Shown: piece by piece, positions 1 through 7,039 of the stretch
Layout: every line of letters starts with the position of its first letter
How positions within the stretch are numbered: position 1 is the stretch's first letter
Virus record (IMG/VR): IMGVR_UViG_3300030328_002927
Span: 1-21,205 of that record
Length of the DNA stretch: 21,205 nt
Reading direction: 5' to 3' (one strand)
Source of the DNA: a virus
Notes under the pieces: generated by a model
Database searches by the model: none
What the model was told of the DNA's origin: nothing
The model's input: only the letters and a program-made list of their open reading frames with translations
Translations under genes and position numbers: made by a program

Positions 1-270
1 AGATAATTTTAGAAGCTGACACAGCTCATCGTCTACTAAAATTCCTGTAGCTACACCCAACACATTATTTTGAACTGCTCCGCCGATACCAACTTTACAA
101 ATGTCACTGTTGGAATTGGGCAGAACTGGTGCGTTTGCCGTTGGTGGTGTATTATTTACTACAGTGCTGGACACGGTATTGGTTTCAGCGTAATAATTTT
201 TTGTGCCACCAATAACGAATACAAGAGTTAGTATAAGACAACTTATTAAATAGAGAAACCAATTTCCCAT
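1..270 (-). CDS. signal-anchored hypothetical protein, partial (C-terminus off the left edge)
   Basis: The minus strand is open from an ATG at 270 to the window edge (90 codons, no stop). The N-terminus MGNWFLYLISCLILTLVF is a hydrophobic segment of about 15 residues ending near residue 22, so the protein is probably exported or anchored in the inner membrane. A Pro/Thr/Asn-rich linker follows (residues about 30-50). Then comes a segment with the pattern CKVGIGGAVQ...GVATG...CQLLKL, which resembles a short secreted-type protein family I associate with marine phages; function unknown. The cysteine in LISC sits inside the hydrophobic stretch, so it is not a convincing lipobox. The ATG shares one base with the stop of the upstream 72-aa gene (TAATG), which suggests translational coupling. 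Confidence 0.65.
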   Translation of the reverse strand, partial: MGNWFLYLISCLILTLVFVIGGTKNYYAETNTVSSTVVNNTPPTANAPVLPNSNSDICKVGIGGAVQNNVLGVATGILVDDELCQLLKLS

Positions 271-488
271 TAATCTACCTTACTCATAGACCTAATAAAT
301 TCGACACCCTCTATTGTTTCTATTTGTGCTTCTACTTTAGCACAAGATACTCTTGCTGTATCAGATTGCATATTGCGTTCTATAATTCTTTTCTTTTCAA
401 GGCAGTCTTTAACACCATCAGTGACAGTGTGTTCAATCATAGTTCCACCTGAAAATAAAATTAAAGCTATAATTACTTTAGTTACCAT
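270..488 (-). CDS. small membrane-anchored hypothetical protein (72 aa)
   Basis: Not recognised as a named family. Residues 3-16 (TKVIIALILFSGGT) form one hydrophobic segment, followed by a charged, probably helical tail with two cysteines (CLEKKR and ARVSC). This suggests a periplasmic domain anchored or secreted by its N-terminus. It overlaps the upstream 118-aa gene by 11 nt and shares a base with the next gene (TAATG). It is one of three consecutive small proteins with an N-terminal hydrophobic segment. Such clusters in phages can encode spanin or lysis accessory proteins, but no motif confirms that here. Confidence 0.6.
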   Translation of the reverse strand: MVTKVIIALILFSGGTMIEHTVTDGVKDCLEKKRIIERNMQSDTARVSCAKVEAQIETIEGVEFIRSMSKVD

Positions 489-834
489 TTGCTCTTACCT
501 TATCTTTTAATTTTTCTATATCTCCTAATGCTTTTTCCATATCAGCTTGTAATCTCATAATGTTTACTTTGTTATGTGCCATGTTTTCTAAATCCTCTGA
601 CATACCTTCTACTTGTTCTGATACAAATTCTAATAGCATAAACTGTTCTTGGTCTATAGGTGTTTGGTCAGCACCCTTAACTAAATCTTCTTCAAATAAT
701 GTTTGTCTTGTTTCAATATTATTTAATCGTTCAATGACTCCAAAGTATGCCCACACACCTATTGCTGTAGCTGCAAGAATACTTATTAAGTTTCTCATAG
801 GCATAGAGATACTTGTTTGATCTGATATTTTCAT
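478..834 (-). CDS. membrane protein with coiled-coil domain (118 aa)
   Basis: The protein has one transmembrane segment at about residues 15-34 (NLISILAATAIGVWAYFG). The rest is long, charged and heptad-like (ERLNNIETRQ..., MRLQADMEKALGDIEKLKDK), as in a membrane-anchored coiled coil. Family and function are not recognised; an inner-membrane spanin-like or virion-associated role is possible but unproven. The ATG at 834 directly abuts the stop of the next upstream gene (TAAATG), and the 3' end overlaps the 72-aa gene by 11 nt, so it belongs to the same co-translated run. Confidence 0.65.
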   Translation of the reverse strand: MKISDQTSISMPMRNLISILAATAIGVWAYFGVIERLNNIETRQTLFEEDLVKGADQTPIDQEQFMLLEFVSEQVEGMSEDLENMAHNKVNIMRLQADMEKALGDIEKLKDKVRANGN

Positions 835-1113
835 TTAACATCTCCATCTCTTTCTAGCTTGTCTTAATCTTGAATTTGGATCTTTTGCTGCTTTTGGAAA
901 TTTTTTCATTTGTCCTGCACTTCTAGCGCAGAAAGATTTACGGCGTTTTGCAGCTTTACTGCCTTTTTTTACTTTACCTGTTACTGCTGTTTTTAATTTA
1001 GAACCAGGGTTGTCTCTTCTATATTTAGCGACTCCTGCTTTAGTCATTCCCGCTCCACTTTTGGTAGAGCGGAAATACTTTTTAGTTTTTGGTGGTTGCC
1101 TATCTCTAGCCAT
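835..1113 (-). CDS. small, very basic conserved phage protein (DUF6321-like)
   Basis: This 92-aa protein is dominated by Lys and Arg. It has a continuous conserved-looking block from about residue 17 to the end: SGAGMTKAGVAKYRRDNPGS, then KLKTAVTGKVKKGSKAAKRR, KSFCARSAGQMKKFPKAAKD and PNSRLRQARKRWRC. I recognise this pattern as a family recurrent in marine phages, probably the one called DUF6321 (name from memory); its biochemical role is unknown. The charge would suit nucleic-acid binding or DNA condensation in the head, which is inference. It follows a virion-type protein with a one-base TAATG overlap and abuts the next gene, so it is expressed with structural genes. Confidence 0.8.
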   Translation of the reverse strand: MARDRQPPKTKKYFRSTKSGAGMTKAGVAKYRRDNPGSKLKTAVTGKVKKGSKAAKRRKSFCARSAGQMKKFPKAAKDPNSRLRQARKRWRC

Positions 1114-1715
1114 TACCCATCAAAGAAAATTGAGACACTGTCATAACCAGCGCCTATGTCAATATATGCACCGTCTTTAAAACGTATTCCCTCGTCTGGA
1201 ATATATGGATCTACTTGACCTGCTGCTGCGGGAGTATCAATCTCTAATAATTTGGTACCACTTTGTGAACCGTTTCTAATTATTAAAGCTCCTGCTGTAG
1301 AGCTACTGACTCCATGAAGTCCTCGAACTCGGGTACCTCCTGCAAATACTATACCTGCAGTACCTGAAGTAGCAGTAAAACCAGCAGATGTATTAGTTGC
1401 TACTGCACCATTTGTCGAAATCTGTGTAACTGTCAAAAATTTTTGAGTAGAAGTCACAGTATTATTATTTGGTCCAGCAATAGTCTGACTAGCAGCAGAA
1501 CCACTAGCATCAGTGCCTGTTATAGTAAAGTTTACTCCTGATATGTTACCTGTAGATGTAAGAGTAACAGTTGTATCCATATTAGAACCATCACTTACAG
1601 ATGATCCAGTCAACGTCATATTTCCGGCACCTCCTAATGTTTGAGCTATTGCAATCGCAGTTGTGCTTGCAGATACAGCTTTAAACAATTTACTATTAAT
1701 TGGTGTTACGGACAT
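1113..1715 (-). CDS. beta-rich virion structural protein (200 aa)
   Basis: Residues about 15-120 are a Thr/Ser/Gly/Asn-rich low-complexity stretch with alternating hydrophobics (LTSTGNISGVNFTITGTDAS), typical of beta-structured tail or decoration proteins. Residues about 125-200 form a separate C-terminal domain (TRVRGLHGVSSSTAGALIIR; DEGIRFKDGAYIDIGAG; SVSIFFDG). It resembles the small beta-sandwich domain often seen at the end of phage head or tail-tip proteins. The start has a good Shine-Dalgarno (AGGAG, 7 nt before ATG) overlapping the stop of the upstream 248-aa gene. Role inferred only from composition and position. Confidence 0.7.
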   Translation of the reverse strand: MSVTPINSKLFKAVSASTTAIAIAQTLGGAGNMTLTGSSVSDGSNMDTTVTLTSTGNISGVNFTITGTDASGSAASQTIAGPNNNTVTSTQKFLTVTQISTNGAVATNTSAGFTATSGTAGIVFAGGTRVRGLHGVSSSTAGALIIRNGSQSGTKLLEIDTPAAAGQVDPYIPDEGIRFKDGAYIDIGAGYDSVSIFFDG

Positions 1716-1724
1716 AATTTACTC

Positions 1725-2471
1725 CTATTCGTAGCTTACGTTTCTGTCTTGAGCACCCATCATGTAATCAAGAGTTGTTACTTTAGTGCCTGTAGCGTCA
1801 CCTGACAAACTCATAGCCATCATTTTCATATTAGCTGTTGGAATGTTTGTTTGTGAAGCACCCACTTCTTGTCTGTTAATATAAAATCTAACAGTATCAG
1901 TGGATGTGCCTTTAGTTGCTTTAAAACCTAAAGTTATATAGGTGTCATCAGCTAATGTCGCTTTTGTTGTATCACTAAATGTTACAGTGGTTGGTGTACC
2001 ACTTGCTTCAGTAACACCAGAGATAACTGCACTTCCATCAGCTAATAGAAATCCTATAATGTTTGCTGATGCTAAAGCTGCTTCAGGGTTTGTTGTAAAT
2101 GTTTCTGTTAAACCGACCAATAAATCCATTTGATCTGCGTCAGATACTTTTACTCTTGTTTCATACCACAATGATTTACCTGCAGTTGATGGTAAAGCAA
2201 AATATTCTTGTTTACCTTGAATAGAAGCACCATCATTTTCTGTTGTGCCTGCAGAAGTTAATGTTACTTCACCAGCAGTTGAGTCCGCTACGATAGCGAC
2301 TGCAGCTCCTGAGTCTTTGACGATTGTCCATCTAAGGGTTTCGTCTACTGCTCCATGATCGTAATCATCGAACTGAATGAATTGATCATTCCATCTAGCC
2401 GTATTTAAATTTTCAAAAGACGAACGTGCTGATGAAAATAATATAGGGCCTTTAAAGTGTGTTCCAGCCAT
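1725..2471 (-). CDS. putative virion structural protein, lectin-like beta fold (248 aa)
   Basis: The protein opens with MAGTHFKGPILFSS, a start typical of marine-phage structural proteins. The body reads like a concanavalin/jelly-roll-type sandwich: FALPSTAGKSLWYETRVKVS, then DLLVGLTETF, ITLGFKATKG and DTVRFYINRQEVG. This pattern is common in phage capsid-fibre or adhesin domains; the fold is inferred. Its ATG has a strong Shine-Dalgarno (AAGGAGG, 7 nt upstream). It is the first gene after the terminator that follows the capsid gene, so it probably starts a separate transcript or depends on read-through. No catalytic motif is seen. Confidence 0.7.
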   Translation of the reverse strand: MAGTHFKGPILFSSARSSFENLNTARWNDQFIQFDDYDHGAVDETLRWTIVKDSGAAVAIVADSTAGEVTLTSAGTTENDGASIQGKQEYFALPSTAGKSLWYETRVKVSDADQMDLLVGLTETFTTNPEAALASANIIGFLLADGSAVISGVTEASGTPTTVTFSDTTKATLADDTYITLGFKATKGTSTDTVRFYINRQEVGASQTNIPTANMKMMAMSLSGDATGTKVTTLDYMMGAQDRNVSYE

Positions 2472-2483
2472 AATAAACCTCCT

Positions 2484-2570
2484 TGGTTGTATAGACCTTA
2501 ACCATACAGTCTCTATACCGTCTGCTAGCTCAGTGGTGTATGGTCGTTATGCTAGACCTTCAATATGGCA
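2484..2570. promoter_or_regulatory. structured intergenic spacer between terminator and 248-aa gene
   Basis: This spacer holds a 7-bp inverted repeat (ACCATAC at 2501-2507, GTATGGT at 2538-2544). It also holds an 8-bp direct repeat TAGACCTT (2492-2499 and 2553-2560). On the minus strand a weak promoter candidate is TTGAAG-N17-TACACC. A promoter is expected here because the upstream terminator would otherwise isolate the downstream genes, but no good -10 box is visible. Confidence 0.3.
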
Positions 2571-2606
2571 TAAAAAAAGGGCGCAGTCAAAGACATACGC
2601 CCTTTT
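2571..2606 (-). terminator. intrinsic terminator after the major capsid gene
   Basis: In the minus-strand transcript a perfect 9-bp stem AAAAGGGCG/CGCCCTTTT (2598-2606 with 2575-2583) with a 14-nt loop runs into seven consecutive U residues. This is the classic rho-independent form. It lies 22 nt downstream of the capsid gene stop and marks the end of the head-gene transcript. Confidence 0.85.
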
Positions 2607-2628
2607 AAAGATTAGGTTTTAGTTATGC

Positions 2629-3534
2629 TTACGCACCCGGTGAACCGAATACACATCTAGGATCAGAGAAACCAAATGAATATCTCTCTCTAGCTTTGTA
2701 TCTTACGTTTCCTGTGTCGAAATCACCTTCCATTGAAGTTCTAATTGGACTTCTTTGGAATAATTTGAATCCGTTAGGAATGTCGGTTTTAATGAAGAAT
2801 GCATCTGGGTCAGTTAAGTAGTTGTTTACTGTGTATCCCTCAGGAATCATACCCATGTTTCTTGTTGCGTTTACATCATTGTCAGCAGTGCCTGGTCTGA
2901 AAGCAGACTCAGTTAATCTGTCAGCAACGAATTGTAACTCAGAAGGAACAATAAGTTTTCTACCTTGAGTAGAGATTAGTAAACCTCTCTCGTCTACAAA
3001 TGCAGCAATATCAATTAGAGATTGCTCTAATGATGCTTCATTAAGATCAGCCGCTGTAGCAAGTTCATTTCTCAATGTGCCTGCAACAAGTGGGTGTGAA
3101 TCAGAAAGAAGAGCAACACCGTCACCACCAGGGAAACTGTCATCAAAACCATTGTTTAAGATGTTTGCAGCTTTTACCTGTTTTGTGTTTGCCATGGAAC
3201 GTGCAAGTGCTCTTGTATATCTTGCTGAGATTCTGTCATAAAGATTATCTTCAACAGCTTCCTCAGTGATTGCAAAACCAAGTGCAATTGTTTCATGTGT
3301 GTAACGTGCTGTGAAAGTTTCTGTTGCATTGTCATAGACAATTGATCCACCTTCACTCTTCGTTCTTGCATTACCAAATCCTGATAACATTACTTCTTCT
3401 TCGAATGCACGATCTGAAGTTTCTGTCTCAAAGATTTCTGCGTGTTGAGCGTCGTAGCGCCCATACTCCAAGCCGAACAGGGCGTTCAAACCTGGCTCTA
3501 ACTCTTTAACGAGTTGACTTCTAGAAATAGCCAT
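2629..3534 (-). CDS. major capsid protein (HK97 fold, Mu gpT-like)
   Basis: This 301-aa protein is the main shell subunit of the phage head. It is very acidic near the N-terminus and has capsid-like features: a GSIVYDNATETFTARYTHET strand region (about 62-82), the helix GFAITEEAVEDNLYDRI (about 86-102), SDSHPLVAGTLRN in the P/A-domain region (about 144-156), and PSELQFVADRL (about 196-206). The HPL...N signature and overall pattern match the Mu-like major head subunit group. Position supports the call: it follows scaffold and decoration genes and is followed by a strong terminator. The Shine-Dalgarno AGGAGGT sits 6-7 nt before the ATG, as expected for a highly expressed gene. No long cleavable N-terminal delta domain is seen, consistent with a separate scaffold. 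Confidence 0.88.
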   Translation of the reverse strand: MAISRSQLVKELEPGLNALFGLEYGRYDAQHAEIFETETSDRAFEEEVMLSGFGNARTKSEGGSIVYDNATETFTARYTHETIALGFAITEEAVEDNLYDRISARYTRALARSMANTKQVKAANILNNGFDDSFPGGDGVALLSDSHPLVAGTLRNELATAADLNEASLEQSLIDIAAFVDERGLLISTQGRKLIVPSELQFVADRLTESAFRPGTADNDVNATRNMGMIPEGYTVNNYLTDPDAFFIKTDIPNGFKLFQRSPIRTSMEGDFDTGNVRYKARERYSFGFSDPRCVFGSPGA

Positions 3535-3545
3535 AATTTAACCTC

Positions 3546-4124
3546 CTATATGCCTGTAGTATCTCTATACTGATGTTTGTTAATTCTAACAAGAATGTTA
3601 GCGTTAGCAGCAGTATAGTCACTATTGTCTACATCAGTTGATAATGCGACAACAGCGAAATTAGATGCACTGCTAGTTGCAAATGTACCACCATCAACCA
3701 CAACGTTAGAAATACCTGATGTAGTATCTCCTGCGCTATATGTTGCGATGTTACATGTTGAACCAACCTGTGCTACTCCAGCATTTGCGTCATCTACTTT
3801 GACTTCAAATACCACATCTGGATCCGTGATTACGTTTGCTACGATATCACTTGCTACGATGGCGCCTGGATAATGATTTGAAAAAGTTGGTTTAGACGTT
3901 GTAGGGTCTGTATAAAAGCAACCGTTAAAAATACCAATTAGTTCAGCACCAGCAGAGGATCCACGAGAAATCGATCCGTTTGCATTTAATACAACTGGAT
4001 CACCTTGAAAGATTGAATTTGTCTCGTTACTTGCAATTGTCAGCTCTTGTTGGCCTTGACCATTATAAGCTGCACCTAGCATTTGAACAGGACGAAATCC
4101 AAAGTTTCCTTGTTGATTTGCCAT
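3546..4124 (-). CDS. head decoration/stabilisation-type protein (192 aa)
   Basis: The N-terminus MANQQGNFGFRPVQMLGAAY is a signature I associate with small head proteins of marine phages. The rest is Gly/Ala/Thr/Asn-rich and beta-like (ELTIASNETNSIFQGDPVVL, GSISRGSSAGAELIGIFNGC), consistent with a protein that decorates or cements the capsid surface. It is encoded directly upstream of the major capsid protein, with a strong Shine-Dalgarno (AAAGGAG, 7 nt before ATG) and only a 12-nt gap, so the two are probably co-translated in large amounts. The exact location in the virion is inferred. Confidence 0.68.
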   Translation of the reverse strand: MANQQGNFGFRPVQMLGAAYNGQGQQELTIASNETNSIFQGDPVVLNANGSISRGSSAGAELIGIFNGCFYTDPTTSKPTFSNHYPGAIVASDIVANVITDPDVVFEVKVDDANAGVAQVGSTCNIATYSAGDTTSGISNVVVDGGTFATSSASNFAVVALSTDVDNSDYTAANANILVRINKHQYRDTTGI

Positions 4125-4142
4125 AGTTCATCTCCTTTATAA

Positions 4143-4619
4143 TTAAGTATCTTGAGATGGTTTTTTATTACCGCCACCAAAAGATACACGACTTTGCCTA
4201 TCTGCGTTCATAGGCATACTTGGATGTTGTTCTCTCAAAGGATCTGTTTCCCAAGCTTCTGTCTGTTGATCAGTTAATCGCTTGTAATGAGCATTACGCT
4301 CATCAACAGTTTCTTGAGGTATTCTTGCCAATAGCAAGTCACCCACGCTGATGACACCCTCATAAGCTTTGATGCTTCCGTTATATGCAGAGTAAAGACC
4401 TTTATTATGTTCGTCAGCTCTCACTAACTCCCAGCCTTCTCTGAGTCTTGCATTGATGTTTTTAGTATCATCCATGCCGTTGACTCGATGTCGAAGCCAT
4501 CTTTGCCTATATCCATCAGGACATGGTGGTGCGTCTAGTTGAGACGGTGGCTTCCAAGGTTTTCTACGTTCCTCTTTAGCCCTTGTTTGTGCACTTCTTG
4601 GTGTTTTATTATCTGTCAT
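4143..4619 (-). CDS. conserved head-cluster protein of unknown function (158 aa)
   Basis: A hydrophilic protein with a Pro/Arg/Trp-rich start (RRKPWKPPSQLDAPPCPDGY) followed by RQRWLRHRVNGMDDTKNINA and RLREGWELVRADEH (about residues 60-73). It ends in a Gln/Ser/Gly-rich tail. The combination LDAPP..P.GY..RW...-...N...RLREGWE.VRA recurs in marine phages between scaffold and capsid genes; no function is known to me. It has a strong Shine-Dalgarno (AAGGAGGT) overlapping the stop of the scaffold gene. A minor head or connector role is plausible from position only. Confidence 0.7.
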   Translation of the reverse strand: MTDNKTPRSAQTRAKEERRKPWKPPSQLDAPPCPDGYRQRWLRHRVNGMDDTKNINARLREGWELVRADEHNKGLYSAYNGSIKAYEGVISVGDLLLARIPQETVDERNAHYKRLTDQQTEAWETDPLREQHPSMPMNADRQSRVSFGGGNKKPSQDT

Positions 4620-4630
4620 TTTGTACCTCC

Positions 4631-5560
4631 TTAAACGTACTTAGCATACTCGGCTAAGGGAACCCCTAGCTTTTTTGCTATTTTTACTTGACTAGCGGTC
4701 AACTTAACAGACTTGCGCCCCGGTGTTGCAGACCTTGTAGCAGAAGCAACGGGTTGGGCGATTGTGTTACCTCTGATCGTCTGATCCGAGCCTTCAAAAG
4801 ACTCTGGAAACTTGTTTTTAACTCTATTAGTCAATTCATCATAATAGTCATCTGACTCTGTGTCAAATCCTTCTGCTACTAAACCTCTATGTATTCTTTG
4901 AGCATAATCTGTCATTTCAGCATCAGATCTAAACCAAGTATTCTTTTCTGCCCAAGCTAATGCTTTTTGAGATGGTTGTGGTCTTGGTTCATTCTGAACT
5001 TGTTGTTGAACATTTTCATATTCTTTTGAAAACTGTTCATACTCTTGTTCTTTTTTAGATTTAGTAACTCTTATTCTTTCTGCTTCAAGATCAAGTTTAG
5101 TTAAAGCTTGTCGAGCTTCTTCTTCTTTTTGATAATCACCTGACTCTCTTGCAGCAATAAGATTTTGACGAGCAAGATCAGATGCCATTTTATTTCTAAC
5201 TTCACTCTCTGACATATAGCCTTTGTCAATGTCAAAAGTTTTCTTTTTGGCATCCTGTAATTCTTTTTGCACATTTTGTGCAAATGTCAGTGCGGCATCT
5301 TTTTCTCTTTCTGCCTCTCTAATCTTCCAAGTCAGCTTATCTATTCTTTTTTTGACTTTGTCAGAATATTGATCCATTTCCTCCGATTGTTCGGCAACCT
5401 CAGGATTTAAAGGATCTTTTTCTTCAGTTTTTACTTCTTCGTATTTTTCTGGTGCTACTGCGCCATGAGACTTATCTTCTAATTCGACTTCTGCGCCATC
5501 TCCTGATGTATCAAGATCAACTAGCTTTTCGTCTTTTGCAGTGTTAAGTTCTGTTTGCAT
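4631..5560 (-). CDS. capsid scaffolding protein
   Basis: This 309-aa protein has the layout of a phage scaffold. Residues 1-80 are highly acidic (Asp/Glu-rich). Residues about 80-190 are a long charged coiled coil (KIREAEREKDAALTFAQNVQ..., RQNLIAARESGDYQKEEEAR). The C-terminus is short, basic and conserved-looking (SVKLTASQVKIAKKLGVPLA EYAKY), the sort of segment that binds the capsid protein. Its position between the GroES-like gene and the capsid genes agrees. It would co-assemble with the capsid protein and leave, or be cleaved, during maturation; no protease gene is seen nearby. The start follows GGAGG by 5 nt. Confidence 0.75.
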   Translation of the reverse strand: MQTELNTAKDEKLVDLDTSGDGAEVELEDKSHGAVAPEKYEEVKTEEKDPLNPEVAEQSEEMDQYSDKVKKRIDKLTWKIREAEREKDAALTFAQNVQKELQDAKKKTFDIDKGYMSESEVRNKMASDLARQNLIAARESGDYQKEEEARQALTKLDLEAERIRVTKSKKEQEYEQFSKEYENVQQQVQNEPRPQPSQKALAWAEKNTWFRSDAEMTDYAQRIHRGLVAEGFDTESDDYYDELTNRVKNKFPESFEGSDQTIRGNTIAQPVASATRSATPGRKSVKLTASQVKIAKKLGVPLAEYAKYV

Positions 5561-5572
5561 GGTACCTCCATG

Positions 5573-5992
5573 TTAAAGTATTGTTAATATGTCCTCTGGA
5601 TTATCTACTGTGCCGAGTATTTCATCGTCATTCAATAATCTTACCTCTCCTCCATCTATCCTGATCCTTGAACCAGCGTATCTGCCAAACACAACCCAAT
5701 CACCTTGTTTGCACCAAGGTCCATTAGGAAACTTTTCCTTATCTTTATATGCATCATCACCTACGGCTAATACCATGGCAACAGATGCAGTTAATTGTGA
5801 ATCCTCAATAGTCTTATCAGTGAGTATAATACCACCTTTTGATTTATCTTTTGCTTTGAAAGGTAAAACTAAAATTCTCCATCCAACAGGTTTTGGAAGT
5901 TTATCTAATTCAGTTTTTTTCTTATCAATCCCCTTAGAAGGATTGTCTAATTTTGATTTTACGTGATCTGGCACGTACAATGTTTTAGTCAT
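5573..5992 (-). CDS. GroES-like co-chaperonin (Cpn10 family)
   Basis: Residues about 33-128 form a Cpn10 beta-barrel. PVGWRILVLPFKAKDKSKGG (about 35-54) gives the first strands and leads into the mobile loop GGIILTDKTIED. The hydrophobic IIL there is equivalent to the tripeptide by which GroES docks onto GroEL. Later come VAMVLAVGDD, CKQGDWVVFGRYAGSRIRID and LLNDDEILG, matching the conserved GD.V.F..Y.G and ..-.EILA segments. The N-terminal 30 residues are an extension. It probably partners with host GroEL to fold the capsid protein, the role of T4 gp31; this is inference from its place in the head cluster. ATG at 5992 is chosen (GAGGAG 7 nt upstream) over a TTG one codon earlier. It overlaps the upstream gene by 8 nt. 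Confidence 0.85.
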   Translation of the reverse strand: MTKTLYVPDHVKSKLDNPSKGIDKKKTELDKLPKPVGWRILVLPFKAKDKSKGGIILTDKTIEDSQLTASVAMVLAVGDDAYKDKEKFPNGPWCKQGDWVVFGRYAGSRIRIDGGEVRLLNDDEILGTVDNPEDILTIL

Positions 5993-6176
5993 CAATTTTC
6001 TCCTCTTGTTCCAGCAGGCGAGAAAGCTCCTGTTGGCATGCCTCTAGCATGTGTATCTTCCCTAAAATATACTTGTAATCTTCAATTTTATCAACCCCTA
6101 CAATAAGATTTTCTAAGAGGTTTTCTTTTAAGCTTTTAAGTTCTTTTTGATAATTGTGTAATACAAATACGCTCAT
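5985..6176 (-). CDS. small coiled-coil protein of unknown function (63 aa)
   Basis: Short, almost entirely helical and charged (QKELKSLKENLLENLIVGVD near the start, QQELSRLLEQEEKIDD at the end), with a heptad-like pattern and no membrane segment. Family not recognised. It is tightly coupled on both sides: its ATG overlaps the methyltransferase stop (ATGA) and its 3' end overlaps the GroES-like start. A good Shine-Dalgarno for the GroES-like gene lies within its last codons. The overlaps are the best evidence that it is real. Confidence 0.65.
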   Translation of the reverse strand: MSVFVLHNYQKELKSLKENLLENLIVGVDKIEDYKYILGKIHMLEACQQELSRLLEQEEKIDD

Positions 6177-6796
6177 TTAAGACAATTCAGTCCTGGAACT
6201 GCTTTCTCAAAAAATTTATAGCTATCATTTTTACTAGCGTACCATGTTTGTTCTTGACTTCCATTAATACCTAAACCACCTGCCATTACTGCTGGTAATG
6301 TCATCTTTACTGCTTCTGCAACAGACGCTAAATTATAATCATCACCAAACATCACACCATCTGGTTTTAGTTTTGACCACCAGTTTTGTATATCGTCTAT
6401 AACTGGCTCATATTCATGAGCACCATCTACCATAATATAATCGACGCTTGCTTCTTCAAACTGTTCCAATATTTTAGTATCATCTGATCTACCTTGACAA
6501 ACATGCACCATATTTCTTCCAATAAAATATTTTAGATTGTCTCTAAACATACTTGAAAAATCTTGTGGTAAATTTAAGTTTGCATGTTCAGATGATCCTG
6601 CAAAAGTATCAACACAATATATTTTCACATTCTCTTTATTTGCGTTGACTAAACTCGTAGCTAAGTAATGTGTTGATCTACCTAAGAAAGATCCTATTTC
6701 AACTATCTTTCCATCCTCAGGTATCTGATCAACAATCATATCGTAAGTTTCTGAGTAGTTGAACCACCCAGGTATTTTGAAATAACTGTGTTTCAT
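6173..6796 (-). CDS. class I SAM-dependent methyltransferase (Methyltransf_24 type)
   Basis: This 207-aa single-domain enzyme has a recognisable Rossmann methyltransferase core. Motif I is VEIGSFLGRST (about 32-42). The acidic end of beta-2 is CVDTFAGSSEH (about 61-71). VDYIMVDGAHEYEPVIDDI (about 118-136) has the VDGAH signature of the Methyltransf_24/CmcI-like group. KPDGVMFGDDY (about 144-154) is the following strand with acidic residues. The substrate is unknown; the absence of DPPY-type motifs argues against a classical DNA adenine methylase. A small-molecule, glycan or protein target is more likely. It sits, unusually, inside the head-gene run. The upstream inverted repeat places its ribosome-binding site in a hairpin loop (separate entry). 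Confidence 0.82.
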   Translation of the reverse strand: MKHSYFKIPGWFNYSETYDMIVDQIPEDGKIVEIGSFLGRSTHYLATSLVNANKENVKIYCVDTFAGSSEHANLNLPQDFSSMFRDNLKYFIGRNMVHVCQGRSDDTKILEQFEEASVDYIMVDGAHEYEPVIDDIQNWWSKLKPDGVMFGDDYNLASVAEAVKMTLPAVMAGGLGINGSQEQTWYASKNDSYKFFEKAVPGLNCLK

Positions 6797-6828
6797 AGTT
6801 AAGTTCCTTTTTTATTTGTCTTAACTAT
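6795..6828 (-). promoter_or_regulatory. hairpin presenting the methyltransferase ribosome-binding site
   Basis: In the minus-strand mRNA, AUAGUUAAG (6828-6820) pairs perfectly with CUUAACUAU (6803-6795). The 16-nt loop contains the Shine-Dalgarno AAAAAAGGAA, and the final A and U of the stem are the first two bases of the AUG. No U-run follows, so it is not a terminator. A role in modulating translation initiation is inferred. Confidence 0.5.
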
Positions 6829-6835
6829 TTGTATC

Positions 6836-7039
6836 TTATTGGAATTTATTTTCAAGCCTTGTGGAACTGGTCCTCTTTTCGGAGGCACTGTTGTTGTAAG
6901 TCTCTTTTGCTTCTTCATGTTCACATTTACCACATTCACATACGCAGTATGAACCACAGTGGCACATACAACCGCAAGTAATGCATTTCTCCATCATTGA
7001 CTCGCATTTCAAACATAAGGTATCACAACCCTCACACAT
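6836..7039 (-). CDS. cysteine-rich mini-protein, probable metal-binding (67 aa)
   Basis: Residues 1-41 contain 13 cysteines and two histidines in close-set CxC and CxxC pairs: CEGCDTLCLKC near the start, then CITCGCMCHCG and CVCECGKCEH. The C-terminal 26 residues are Ser/Thr/Lys/Glu-rich and probably disordered. Such spacing is seen in metallothioneins and compact zinc-binding modules; no specific family is recognised. Zn or other thiophilic metal binding is likely, and function is unknown. The ATG shares a base with the holin stop (TAATG), so expression is coupled to the lysis/portal region. Confidence 0.65.
   Translation of the reverse strand: MCEGCDTLCLKCESMMEKCITCGCMCHCGSYCVCECGKCEHEEAKETYNNSASEKRTSSTRLENKFQ

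Noticed and set aside
2521-2560. tRNA-like A-box text (TAGCTCAGTGG)
   Set aside because: No cloverleaf can be built: no matching T-arm, anticodon stem or acceptor pairing around it.
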